Source: Conidiobolus incongruus B7586 (lineage: Eukaryota > Entomophthoromycota > Entomophthoromycetes > Entomophthorales > Conidiobolaceae). From it: 14,522 nucleotides of DNA. Shown here one piece after another: positions 1 through 10,188 of this stretch (the stretch's first letter is position 1; every line of letters starts with the position of its first letter). Where the stretch lies: contig JNEM01000117.1 of NCBI GenBank assembly GCA_000697335.1, positions 1-14,522 of the forward strand. Direction: 5' to 3'. The notes below the pieces were generated by a model. The model was not told the DNA's origin. It made no database searches and saw nothing but the letters and a program-made list of their open reading frames with translations. Made by a program: the position numbers and the translations under genes.

Positions 1-3000
1 ATTTATCAATATTAAATTTTTTTAATTAAAAATTTATATTCTTATTTTAATTTTATATTATTTTTAAATTATTATAGATATTTGTGAGGTTATTAATAAT
101 TAATTATTTAAGTTTATAATTAAACATTTTTATTTCAATAAGATTAATTAAATTTAATAATATAAAAATAGTCTTTCTAAATTAATTTCATCAAAATTAT
201 TAAATTATTCATAATTCTATATTTAATTTATATTGATATAGTTATTTTAATTTAAATATTAAGTAAATTATTAAAAATATTAACATGATTTTTATCTTTA
301 TTGGTATTTAATTTATTGAAAATATTTTCTTTATTTTCCAATCTTTTTAATAATCTTAACAAATCCATTTAGATTATTTGAAAATTACTAACCAGGTTGT
401 AAAAATATGAAATAGCTAAATCAATTATTAATGATATTTAGAATAGTTCAGATTTAATAAAAAAAAAGCTAGTTAATAGTATTATATAGTCATTATATAT
501 TCTTTAATATTTATCTCTTATTTAATTATATATAATATCTATATAAACGCTCTAATTATCAATAATTCAAATTTATTCGTTTTTTATAACAGAAAAATAA
601 TCAAGAACAATATTCCTGGATTATAAAATAATTTTATTAAATGAAAATATAATATATATAGGATAATAATCTAATAATCTAACTTGAAATAATTAATTAA
701 AGTTCATAAATGCCAAATATATAACTTTTATTTGAATAATCAGAATTAATATTCAAATTATTTAAATATATTAAAATATTTAATTAAAGGAAATTTTAAT
801 ATACCCTCATTAGATATAATGATAGAAATGAATTTAATTTAATGAAAAATAGTTAATTAATTATTAAATTAATGTAAATGAATTTTAGCCAACATATGAA
901 TAATATTATATATATATATAACGAGAGTAAACTAATAAATATATTAATTTGATAAATTTGGTTTAAGTGTATTTCTAAATCAAAGTTGGTTTTAATAATT
1001 ATATTTATAGAAATTAATATTTATTAATATATTTTAACATCTATCATTATGAACAGAAAAGAATTTTAATGAAATATTACCAAAGGAAAATTTTGATTTG
1101 ATGTTAATAATCATTTTATTCAGACTAAAAATGCAAATCAACAATGTATTATTCTTATCAATAACAAAAGATTAAATTAATAAAATTATGCTCTACAATT
1201 ACTGCAATTATTACAATCCTTGTAATATTTCAGTAATTAGATAAAAAAGTAAATAATTTAAATAATTATGTCATTGGAAGAAATAAAATATTATCAAGTC
1301 TTATATATAAATTGAGAATTGCAAATATGAATGAGAAATTTATTTAATAAAAATTTAATCATAATCTTATCATATTTAATTCTTATTTTAATATACCCAT
1401 ATTTTGAATTATTGTTTTAAGATAAAATTTTACAAATTTAACTATGTAGTTTTAGTTAAGGTAAATTTTTATCACATATATTTAACAATTATTTGACATA
1501 TCAATTGCAGTATAATTTAATTAGTGCTAGGACAAATAATTGATTAGATCTCAGTTAAAATGATTTAACTTCATTATTGTATTTGGATTATAATGCAATT
1601 GCTAAAACGGATTTTGATGTTATTGAATTGCATATTTGAAGTCAATATTAAATAACTTAATATCACAGAATAAATAGGCTATAATACATTTGAATTGCTT
1701 TGATAATTTATTCTTTAATATATACCAGCATAGATTATTAGTTTATTTTGTTTTAATATAAATTTATTCACTAAATTTTGGTCAATTTATGTTATTACAT
1801 AAAAAGCGTCATAATCAATAAATTTATCAAAGGGAGAAGATATTAAGTTCTCTTTGATTCCAGATATTCAGAGGATAACATTTCATGTAGAAAAATTTTG
1901 GTAATCTATTTTCTAACTATTTATTTTAGACGCCACTTGTATAGTATTTAAATCCATTATTATCAGCTAAATTTTATTAAAACTTATTATCATTTTGTAT
2001 TAAAAAAATGAATACCATGAATTAATTGTTTAAAATCATTCATATTTGTACGAGATTCAATTTACCAAATCATATAATAAATGATTTTTAAGTAACTTGC
2101 CAAGTTTTTCAAATATTTTTAATGATCAACCTGGAAACTTTTCTAATTGATTACTATTATCATCATCTCTATACATTACAAAAACCAGCTTTGACAATGT
2201 TGGACAAATTTTCCCAATCCAAAGGCTACGTGAGCGATTTTTATTCCAATTATTGAAACAAAAAATTATCTCTAATTTTAAATGTATTTTAATCTAAATT
2301 TAGTAATTCAATTATTGGATCAATTGGTAATATAAAGGTTTATATTTTGTTGCTTTATGGTGTTTATATATAATAATACTAACCATTTTTAGAACCCATG
2401 TCCATAATTATAGATTAATATAAATTCAAACTCTAATGAAAACTTCAAGCATTTTTCAACAAGTTAGTATAATGATAAAAATGAGTTTAATATGTATATT
2501 TTGCAATCGAAATCCAATTATCCAAATTTATATAAATCAATTTCCAAAAATAAAATTTGCCATATCATATTTAAAAGGATTGAATGGTAACTAAAAATAA
2601 ATGAACGTACATAATAAATGCTATTAGCGTCATCAATGAATCTGATAAAACAATTGATATCACAATATTTTAAATAGATCTGATAATTCAAAAATTAAGA
2701 TATCTTTAGATCAAAGTATTTAATTTTAAATGAATGAGACCAATAAGAAAACAAATAATAATATAGTAAAACTATTACATACTGTTATCTATTAATTCAA
2801 TATCTCAATTTCAAAAAATTTAATTTTCGATATTATTGTTTTTTGGAAATACACTTTGTAATTTTGGAGAATGAAAATTTATTAGAATGGAATGTATTGA
2901 TAACAATCTGAATCCCATAATTTATAAAAATTATTTATATGTTAATTGAAGCTTGGACTATATGTCTGGAATGATAATATAATATTACTAATTATAGTTA

Positions 3001-3073
3001 ATATGATATTATAATAATAATTTCATTATTTAAATTCAATACAGTAAATAATCTTGGGACACAATTAAATTTA
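1..3073. other. Gene-free 5' region, AT-rich
   Basis: I see no intact gene here on either strand. The region is AT-rich but less extreme than the spacer at 5200-6933; lines around 2100-2260 contain clearly more G and C. A few short open stretches occur, for example frame 2092-2253 (54 codons) and frame 2459-2590, but open runs of this length are expected by chance several times in DNA of this composition. An (AT)n run lies near 905-920. One copy of a 23-25 base repeat that recurs near 11000 sits at 1661-1685. No promoter motif for the downstream PPR gene could be singled out. Some of this may be decayed coding sequence, but I cannot prove it. Confidence 0.6.
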
Positions 3074-3184
3074 ATGTTATTAAGATTAACTAAGTTGGTA
3101 CCCATCAAGAGGGCAACCGCCACTTTACCCAAATATTCCACATTTTCATTTGTTGAAAAGTCTGAAAAACCCAGTCAAAACCTT
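3074..3184 (+). other. Putative mitochondrial targeting presequence of the PPR gene
   Basis: These 37 codons read MLLRLTKLVPIKRATATLPK, followed by a segment ending KPSQNL. Arg and Lys residues are spaced among Leu, Thr and Ala, and no acidic residue appears in the first 27 or so positions, which fits an amphipathic import signal. The stretch is about 40 percent GC, far above local non-coding DNA, which also supports coding. Its frame is offset by one base from the PPR body that follows. Confidence 0.6.
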
Positions 3185-5199
3185 TGAACGGGTTACTGAT
3201 TAACGTTCCCAGCCTCAAGCAATTTCAACTGGGTCTGGAGCTTAGTAAATTTAAATTATTAAACGAGGAAAATCCAGAAGTTATTAAAAAATTGGCAAAT
3301 AACCACTTGATAAAATTGATAAAGAATGCTATTTTGGCTGTGGAGTATCAATCTTCAGTGGGACCTCACAAAGAGCCAAGAAAAACTTATAAACGACTTT
3401 CTGATTATATCAATTTTGTGAGTGATATATTATTAACTGACACAACTCGAGTCAAATGTTTGAAGATGGAAGACTTGAACACATTGCTTGCTGCATTGAG
3501 AAGAATTCCACCAGCTGGGCAGTTCCAACTTGAATTCAAGATCAACCACTGGCTAGAATTCATATTCAACAATCATCTTTACAAAAGTGGGTACAATCAG
3601 GATACTGTCCAGCATTTGATGGCCATAATTTTTAAGTCTCAAAACACACTAAACATGCACTCCAAATTAGTCAAGTATTTAATCAGGGATAATTTCGCAA
3701 TTAATGCCCAAAGTGCTTATTATTTTATCAGTAGATTGCGTTATTATAACCAAACTGAAATGATCAACACATTTTATAATCATTTGACCTCCAAACATCC
3801 TAAATGCATGACTTCAAAGGTTTACCATGAATTGATCAAATTCGCATGCAATCGTAAAGACATGGCCACTGCAGAAGACCTTATTGACAAAATGAAAGAA
3901 AACAAAATGGAAATCGACCATACCACATATATAGCATTAATTCATGGTTACGGAAATATTCATAAACATGATAAAATGTTGAAAATTTTAGAAGAGTTGC
4001 AAGCTTCTAATTCCAAGTTGGACAGACCTCTAGGTCCCGTTCAAATCGCTATTAAATATCTAACCATTTCCAAAGATAATTTGTCATTGATTGAAAAATT
4101 GATTCAAAACTACAAAACTGAAATATCTAATTTGGATTATTGCAATATGATGATTCAGTACTATTTACTACTCAGAAATGAATTTTCTCAAGTTTGGGAC
4201 ATTTTAGACCAAATGAAAGCTAATGAAATCTTACCCGATATCAATACTTACGAACCTATCTTATCCTATTATATCAAACGCTATGATTTCCACCAAACTG
4301 CAAAAGTATTCGACCATATCCAAATTACATTGAGCCAATTACCAAAGAATGAGAAATTTGAAATGAAAAAAATGCTTGAAAAGTGCTTGAATCGAATGAT
4401 TCGTCTCGCATGTCAACAGGGAAAACTCAGAATCGGACACCTACTTATCTCCAAGGCCAAATGCGTACGCGTCAAACTATCACCAGTCAACTTCATTCCC
4501 CTGATGGAACGCTACCGCGAATCTAGATTTTTCAACCAAGTTTACCAAATTTATGAAGAATTGTCAACCAAATACAAATTTGGATTCAATACTCTTGCTT
4601 TCGACATCTATCTGAAGACTTTGTACGACGATTCAAAAATGCAAGTAGCACATGATGAATTCTTCAAAATTTTTCGTCAGGGTCATTATCAAATTGGGGA
4701 GAGGGATCTCTTAACACACTGTTACGGAATTGGCCAGTGTGGCAATCTCCAAACCCTCATAGATTTCTTCAATAATCCATTGATAAAACCTCACTTTCAA
4801 ATTACGACAGATTGCTACAACGCTCTACTCCAAGGTTATTTCCAAAAAGCCAAATTGGACGACATACTCACTCTTGTACATCATAAGGACTTCCAAATCA
4901 ATGACACTTCTCTAGCCATATTCCTCAACGGCTTCTGCAATATGAATCTTTATAGCATGGCCATCGATCTGTTCAATATAATTAAGGATTCCCAAGATGG
5001 CCAATTCCGTTCCAATATTCAATTCCTCGAACCAGTGATGAACTCATACTATGAAACTCGCAAATATAAAGAATTCATTGAAATGTTTGAAAATAATTAT
5101 ATTAAGCAAATAGAATCGAAACCCGATATGAGATTGTTTTTACCATATCTTACAGCTTGTAATTCAGTTAGTAAGGAAACAATCAAGGTAAAATTTTGA
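3074..5199 (+). CDS. PPR (pentatricopeptide repeat) protein, probably mitochondrial; frame break near N-terminus
   Basis: PPR proteins are helical-repeat RNA binders that mostly act in mitochondria on transcript processing, stability or translation. The body is a 671-codon open frame (3184-5199, TAG-free, ending TGA). Counting residues from 3184, PPR-like helix pairs are visible at about 211-245 (SKVYHELIKFACNRKDMATA) and 246-280 (TTYIALIHGYG), with weaker ones at 176-210, 317-352, 353-387, 432-467, 541-574 and 575-608. The body has no ATG before residue 96 and is closed upstream by a TGA at 3163. An ATG at 3074 opens another frame reading MLLRLTKLVPIKRATATLPK onward to a TGA at 3185. This stretch is basic, hydroxylated and acid-poor, as expected of a mitochondrial presequence, so I take 3074 as the true start. 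The two frames overlap at 3166-3184, and one extra base there would join them. Known fungal PPR subfamilies could not be distinguished. AATAAA at 5227 may be the poly(A) signal. The gene converges on the HECT ligase gene. Confidence 0.82.
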
Positions 5200-6933
5200 A
5201 GAAACTTATTAACCCTTAACATCAGAAATAAATCTTAAAAAATTTTCAATCAAAAAAATTATGTATATATTTTAACAACTTAATATATTTTTCTAATATT
5301 AAAAAAATTTTTAAAATTTTAATAAATTAAAATTTATTAATATATCAATTTAGAAAGAGAAAAAAAATGACAAATTTTTTAATTTTTTATTTTTCAAAAA
5401 TATTGTTAGTTTAAAAAAATTTAATTTATAAATATATTATATGTAAAAGAATTAAAATTTTAAAACTATATATATATATATATTATTCATAATTATTTTT
5501 ACATTGAAAAATTTTTGTTTAAAGTTGAATTTAATTATATTTAATTTATCATTAATAAAAATTTTAAATTTAATATTATTAAACTCAACTACAAACACTT
5601 TAAAATTATTTAAGATTTGTAATCAGTTTATAAAAATAATATTTTGTTTAAAACTACCATATATTATTATATTTGTTATTTTAAAGCTAATAGGGATATT
5701 ATTTAAAATTTACCAAAATTTAAAAGATTAATTTTATTATTCCTTTTAAATTTATAAAATAATCATATTGAAATCATATTTTTGTTTTTGCTAAAATATT
5801 ATTAAAACAATTTAAAATTAATTATACAAGTAGTATATATATATAATTATAAGTTTGGTTTAATTGATAAAAATATAAAATAATAATCTAAAAATCTAAT
5901 AATTTAATAAAATCTTTTTTTAACTTATTATAATTTATATATCTTAAATTCTTTTATATAATCTTTTATTTAAAAACAATTTAAAATAAAAAGTTAAAAT
6001 AACTCACTTAATAAATTTTAATAAACAAGTATTTTATTTATAAATAAAAATTAATTATTTTAATAAATTATAATGTTATATAGTTTTTTATTTAGGTTTT
6101 AAAATGAATTTATAATTAATAATAATTTATATTTTTATAAATAAAACTATTTTTAATTGGTATTCTTAATATCATTTAAATACTCTTACTATTTATGTTA
6201 ATTGTAAAATACATAAAATTAAAGTTATAAAAAATTTCTATATTTAAAGAATTAAAAACTACCATATTTAAAATATTCATTAGATTATAACTTAAATAAT
6301 TTTAATTGCTTTAGGTAATTAAAAAATATATTTATTAAAAAGAAAATTCCTTTAATCAAATTTAATTAATTTATAAAATACCAGATCTTAGTTTTTAATA
6401 AAAAATATCTTTTTTAAGTGTTAGAAATTTACCAAAAATACATCAAATAGTTATTAATAATAAATGAAAATATTGATTTTATATTATTTATTTTTGTATA
6501 TCATATATTAAAAATTATATTTAATTTTTATATTAATATTTCATTTTTTGAAAAAAAAACAAAAATTTATTTAAAATAAATGATTGGATTAAATTCATTA
6601 ATTTTGGAGATATTGATTCAATGTAATGAATTAAAACTATTGGTAAAGCTAAAAGGGATAAATAATTCAAAAATAATGAAGCAGTGAGAATTGATAAATT
6701 ATAAATTACTTATGGTAATTATCAATTTAATAAGAATAAATTTATTATTAGACTTTTTTTGGTAATATTCATTGAAATAAAACAAAGTAAAAGTTTATAT
6801 TAAATATTGAAAAATAAAATAATAAAATTTTTAACAATTATTAAATTTATTAAAAAATACATAAATATAATGAGTTAAAAAAATAAATTATAAATAATTT
6901 ACTTAATAATATATAAATACTCAGTTAATAAAT
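5200..6933. other. Extremely AT-rich convergent intergenic spacer
   Basis: This spacer lies between the 3' ends of two convergent genes. Many 60-base lines hold five or fewer G or C. It contains A and T homopolymer runs and a (TA)n stretch at 5467-5483. No gene, RNA gene or repeat family is recognisable. A 75-codon open frame at 5504-5731 starts at TTG and encodes only Leu, Ile, Asn, Phe and Lys-rich sequence of the kind AT-rich DNA gives by chance. The 3' UTRs and poly(A) sites of both genes should lie at its two ends. From roughly 6560 to 6730 the composition is slightly less extreme, without a readable frame. Confidence 0.75.
5227..5232 (+). promoter_or_regulatory. Possible poly(A) signal AATAAA
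   Basis: A perfect AATAAA lies 27 bases after the PPR stop codon. The position fits a polyadenylation signal, but the hexamer is common by chance in DNA this AT-rich. Confidence 0.3.
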
Positions 6934-9900
6934 TTATGATAATTCAAATCCAGAACCAGAATTAATGGCGTAGATCAATTTTTCTTTCAATATATCTCTA
7001 CTGGTGAAGACTGGAAGCTTCAATAAATTCACACAGGTAGATGCAGTGGGCAATCGACTGTCGTCTGCTTCGGAGCTGCGGATGCAGAGTGGGGGATTGA
7101 GCTGCGAGAACCCGAGCATTGGTGGTCTGGGACACGATGTAATGAATTCGAGGAGTTTCGCACGCTCTTCTTGAGTGAATTCTTCGACAACATCCCAGAA
7201 TGCTAAAATCACCGGATGATACTGGTCGTAAACGCCGCTATATGTTGTGTTCTTTTTGAAGTCTTCAATGTCGATTGGCTGCGTTTGACCTCCTACTAAT
7301 AGTTGGAGTTCAGTCGCATGGAAGAGTTTCAGCCAATTGGGATGGATTAAATCATTGAGGCCTTTTAAAAATGCAGCACTTTGTCGTCGAATTTGTCGAT
7401 TGAGACGGTAGTCAGCGACCAAATAGGTGTATTTGATGCGATTTTCTTTAGTCACGGGTGTATTGATACCATTTGGAATCAATTCAACAGTAGAGGTTTC
7501 TCCAAACTCTTGATTGGATAGAGTGAAATTTAGTCCAAAATCTGCCTCTACATCCCCGGTATATCCTTTGAGAACTTTGAGGCCTCGATAAAGTTCAGGA
7601 TCCAAAGAGGGTAGATCATTAAAGTAACTTTGCTGGCCAAGCCACTTGGCAACGAAAAATCGAGCTAATGGAGCATTCACAAGGATCCCTTCATAGAGGG
7701 CCTTACCTACAATTCGTCCAAGGAATTCGTAAAATGGAAGCTGAGACTCCTGGCTTGCATACATATGGGGATTAGGATACAAGTATCTTTGGGGAGTGTG
7801 TAAAAAGAGTCCGTAGTTTGTATCGAAAGCCTGCTTAATCACACTATTCAAGAATTCTTTAAAAACTCCTCCTCCATCAATGCCAATTTCTGGAAGACCT
7901 AATTCACTGATGAATTCGATTTTAATCAAACCCTTCATTCTACTGCCGAGATGATTGAGTTTAAGGAAGCCGTCATCGAATGCTCTACCGCGACGAACGC
8001 GAGCAACCTGCTGGCTAGAATGGAAATCAAAGTATTGGGGAGGGATAGTCTCTTTGTCAAATTCAATAATTTTACTGAAGATCATGACTCTTTCCTTGAA
8101 TGGCAATGTAAATGGAATATTTTTCAATAGTGATAACATTGAAGAGTGTCTCTTAGTTTCTGTGGTTTCACGTTGTTCTTCAGAGTTTTGAGAATCTAAA
8201 AACAGTTCCCGAGCTGCATTAGCATAAAAAACGTTGGCCAAATCCGAGTTCCATCGAGCTACCCAGAAATCTTCACCAGTAAAATTGGATCTCGAATCAC
8301 GATCGTAGAGTTGACCAACTAGTTTTGTCAATTTCTTTCGAATCCAACTCCATGTTATACCCATTCCTTCGATAGGAGTTTTCAAATCAATTTGAGATTC
8401 GTTCCAGTAGAGATAAAAGGTGACATTTCTTAATACTACTGTGAGATTGAGAAGATGATGTAGTTTAAGATTTAAAAGATCTGTTACGGATTCCTCATCT
8501 CCAATAGCAACCATATGTTGACTTAAGCACTCAGATAACAGTACAAGAGTAACCCAATTCTTGATATTTGAAGAATTCTTAAATAATTCGGAATGGATCG
8601 TCTTCTCAGTACAAATTGTATGTATATTTAAACTGGTCCAATAGTCATAGAGCCTCTTAATTAAATTGATATTGGAGAAATTTACATTGTACAAAAGGTT
8701 AGAAATAAGCTCCCTTGATATAGATGGCCACTTAAAGAGTAATATTGTAACAAACTCACTAAATTCAATGAGAGATTCATCTTGCGTATCAATATGTAAA
8801 GTCAAAGTTCGAAGGGTTTTGGTAGAAGCCAAGAATAATTTGATATGATTTAAGATATCTGGATTCACAAATACCTTCTCAGGTAAATTGACAAGTTTGG
8901 GTTTAATAGAGTTAGTTTTAGTTGTATTTGAGGTCAACTCTTCAAAGTCTTCATTATCAGAGAATGTTTCTTCTTGTGATAGTTCATATTGCAAAAGTTC
9001 ATACTCATTTTGAGAAGTAATAAAACTAGACTCAAATGGTAGGTTAAGGACAATAATTTTAAATAAATTAATTAAAATATCCTAATAAAATAAATGAGTA
9101 GGGGTCAAATTTTAATAATATTTTGACTTACCGTATTTTTCAATGAAGAAGTTATATTCTGGAAATTGATTAAATTTGATAAATTATGAACCATATATAC
9201 TTTATCGAGTCCTGAGATTGACGATTGTTGAATCACATGTATGAATGATTCTATTAAGGTTATTACAGAATTGGATTGAATTAACTTGATTTGAAATGAA
9301 TTAAATACATTTTGAAAGTATGTGTTAGTCATATTCAAGGTTAAGATATCGGTACAAAAATGGTTGAAATAATTCACCTTGGAATTATTATCGAATTTTG
9401 CATCTAGTGGAATAGAAAAAAAATCTGTGAAATAAGGTTCAGCCTATAAAATAGTATAAGTTTTATATAATCAATATCAATTTTAAATATTAAATTTACC
9501 TCTTTTCGTTCGATTAGATTTTTAATATAATTAAAAATTTTGAAATCCAAGCATGTTTGTACTAATTCTAAAAGAATATTTTGGTCTTCGAGGTTGAATA
9601 CTCCTTGGAGAATCTTAATAATAAATAAAAATTGATCCCTCAAAATTGTAGGCTGTAACAAGATATATCTTATCAATCTACTGACGATTGAATTCCATCC
9701 AAAACTATTTGCAGATTGAAAAGGTGAAAATATAAAGAGCTGGGAGTCCTTTTCGAAGTTGGAGATTTCAATAACACGAGGTAAATGAGTTGATAATAAA
9801 TTAAGATATTCAGTATTAGGATTTTTTAATAACCAATTAGGATGTGGAAAAGATAAACAGAACGAGCGAAGATAAATTTGAAATTCTGTTACATTCTGCG

Positions 9901-10188
9901 GAGTGGTATAAGACTGAAATAGTTCATATTGCTCTTTTTGTATATTTCGTTTGAATAAATATTTCCTTGTTGCATTCTAAATATTAAAATTAAGAATTAT
10001 AAATAAAAATTAAATTATTTGAAATATACTTGAATTTTTTTAGAAGCATCATTTTGAACTCTCTGCTCATTACGTAATCGTCTCTGTTCCCTAGCTTGTT
10101 CCAAAAGAGATTGCTTACTCTGATTGTGACGATCGCCCCCTAGATTGATACTTCTTTTAGGTTTAAAGTCCCCATCAAATGAGTACAT
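6934..10188 (-). CDS. HUL5: HECT-type E3 ubiquitin ligase, UBE3C/Hul5 family (4 exons)
   Basis: Hul5/UBE3C is a proteasome-associated HECT ligase that extends ubiquitin chains on substrates, including misfolded proteins. Exons, in gene order: 10188-10030, 9976-9500, 9443-9132 and 9081-6934. All junctions are phase 0, giving 1031 residues, close to human UBE3C (1083) and longer than yeast Hul5 (910). The start is firm: MYSFDGDFKPKRSINLGG is the conserved family N-terminus. An IQ motif spans residues 52-63 (IQNATRKYLFKR). The HECT domain runs from about 698 to 1031, with GIDGGGVFKEF at 716-726, LPFYEFLGRIVGKALYEG at 764-781 and LVGG at 911-914. The catalytic motif LPTASTCVNLLKLP is at 993-1006. 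The active Cys is residue 999 (codon 7033-7035), 33 residues from the C-terminus, the same spacing as the known active cysteines of human UBE3C and yeast Hul5. The chain ends GFELS, as in the family, and the stop is TAA. All catalytic features are present, so the gene looks functional. It converges on the PPR gene and has no close upstream neighbour. Confidence 0.95.
9082..9131 (-). other. Intron 3 of the HUL5/UBE3C gene (50 bp)
   Basis: The intron reads GTAAGT...TTATTAG with a CTACTCATT stretch that could hold the branch site. It is phase 0, joining SSLKNT to DILINLFKIIVLNLPF. The long final exon of 2148 bp follows without further interruption. Confidence 0.9.
9444..9499 (-). other. Intron 2 of the HUL5/UBE3C gene (56 bp)
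   Basis: The intron reads GTAAAT...TATAG, about 11 percent GC, phase 0. It joins a segment ending in ERKE to one beginning AEPYFTDFFSIPLD. Reading through it runs into a stop shortly downstream. Confidence 0.88.
9977..10029 (-). other. Intron 1 of the HUL5/UBE3C gene (53 bp)
   Basis: The intron reads GTATAT...TTTAG on the minus strand and is only about 8 percent GC. It sits in phase 0 between Gln53 and Asn54. Its removal joins the two halves of the IQ motif. Its length is not a multiple of three, so retention would shift the frame. Confidence 0.88.

Noticed and set aside
5504-5731. 75-codon open frame on the plus strand, hydrophobic
   Set aside because: It starts at TTG, is made almost only of residues encoded by A/T-rich codons, and lies in near-pure AT spacer. 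It shows no domain and is within chance length for this composition.
7955-8848. Plus-strand open frames at 7955-8191 and 8666-8848
   Set aside because: They are antisense shadows of the long last exon of the HUL5/UBE3C gene and show no features of their own.
9105-9676. Two separate small minus-strand proteins
   Set aside because: They begin at GTG and TTG codons and are internal exon segments of the HUL5/UBE3C gene that run into introns 3 and 2. Splicing places both in one continuous phase-0 reading frame.
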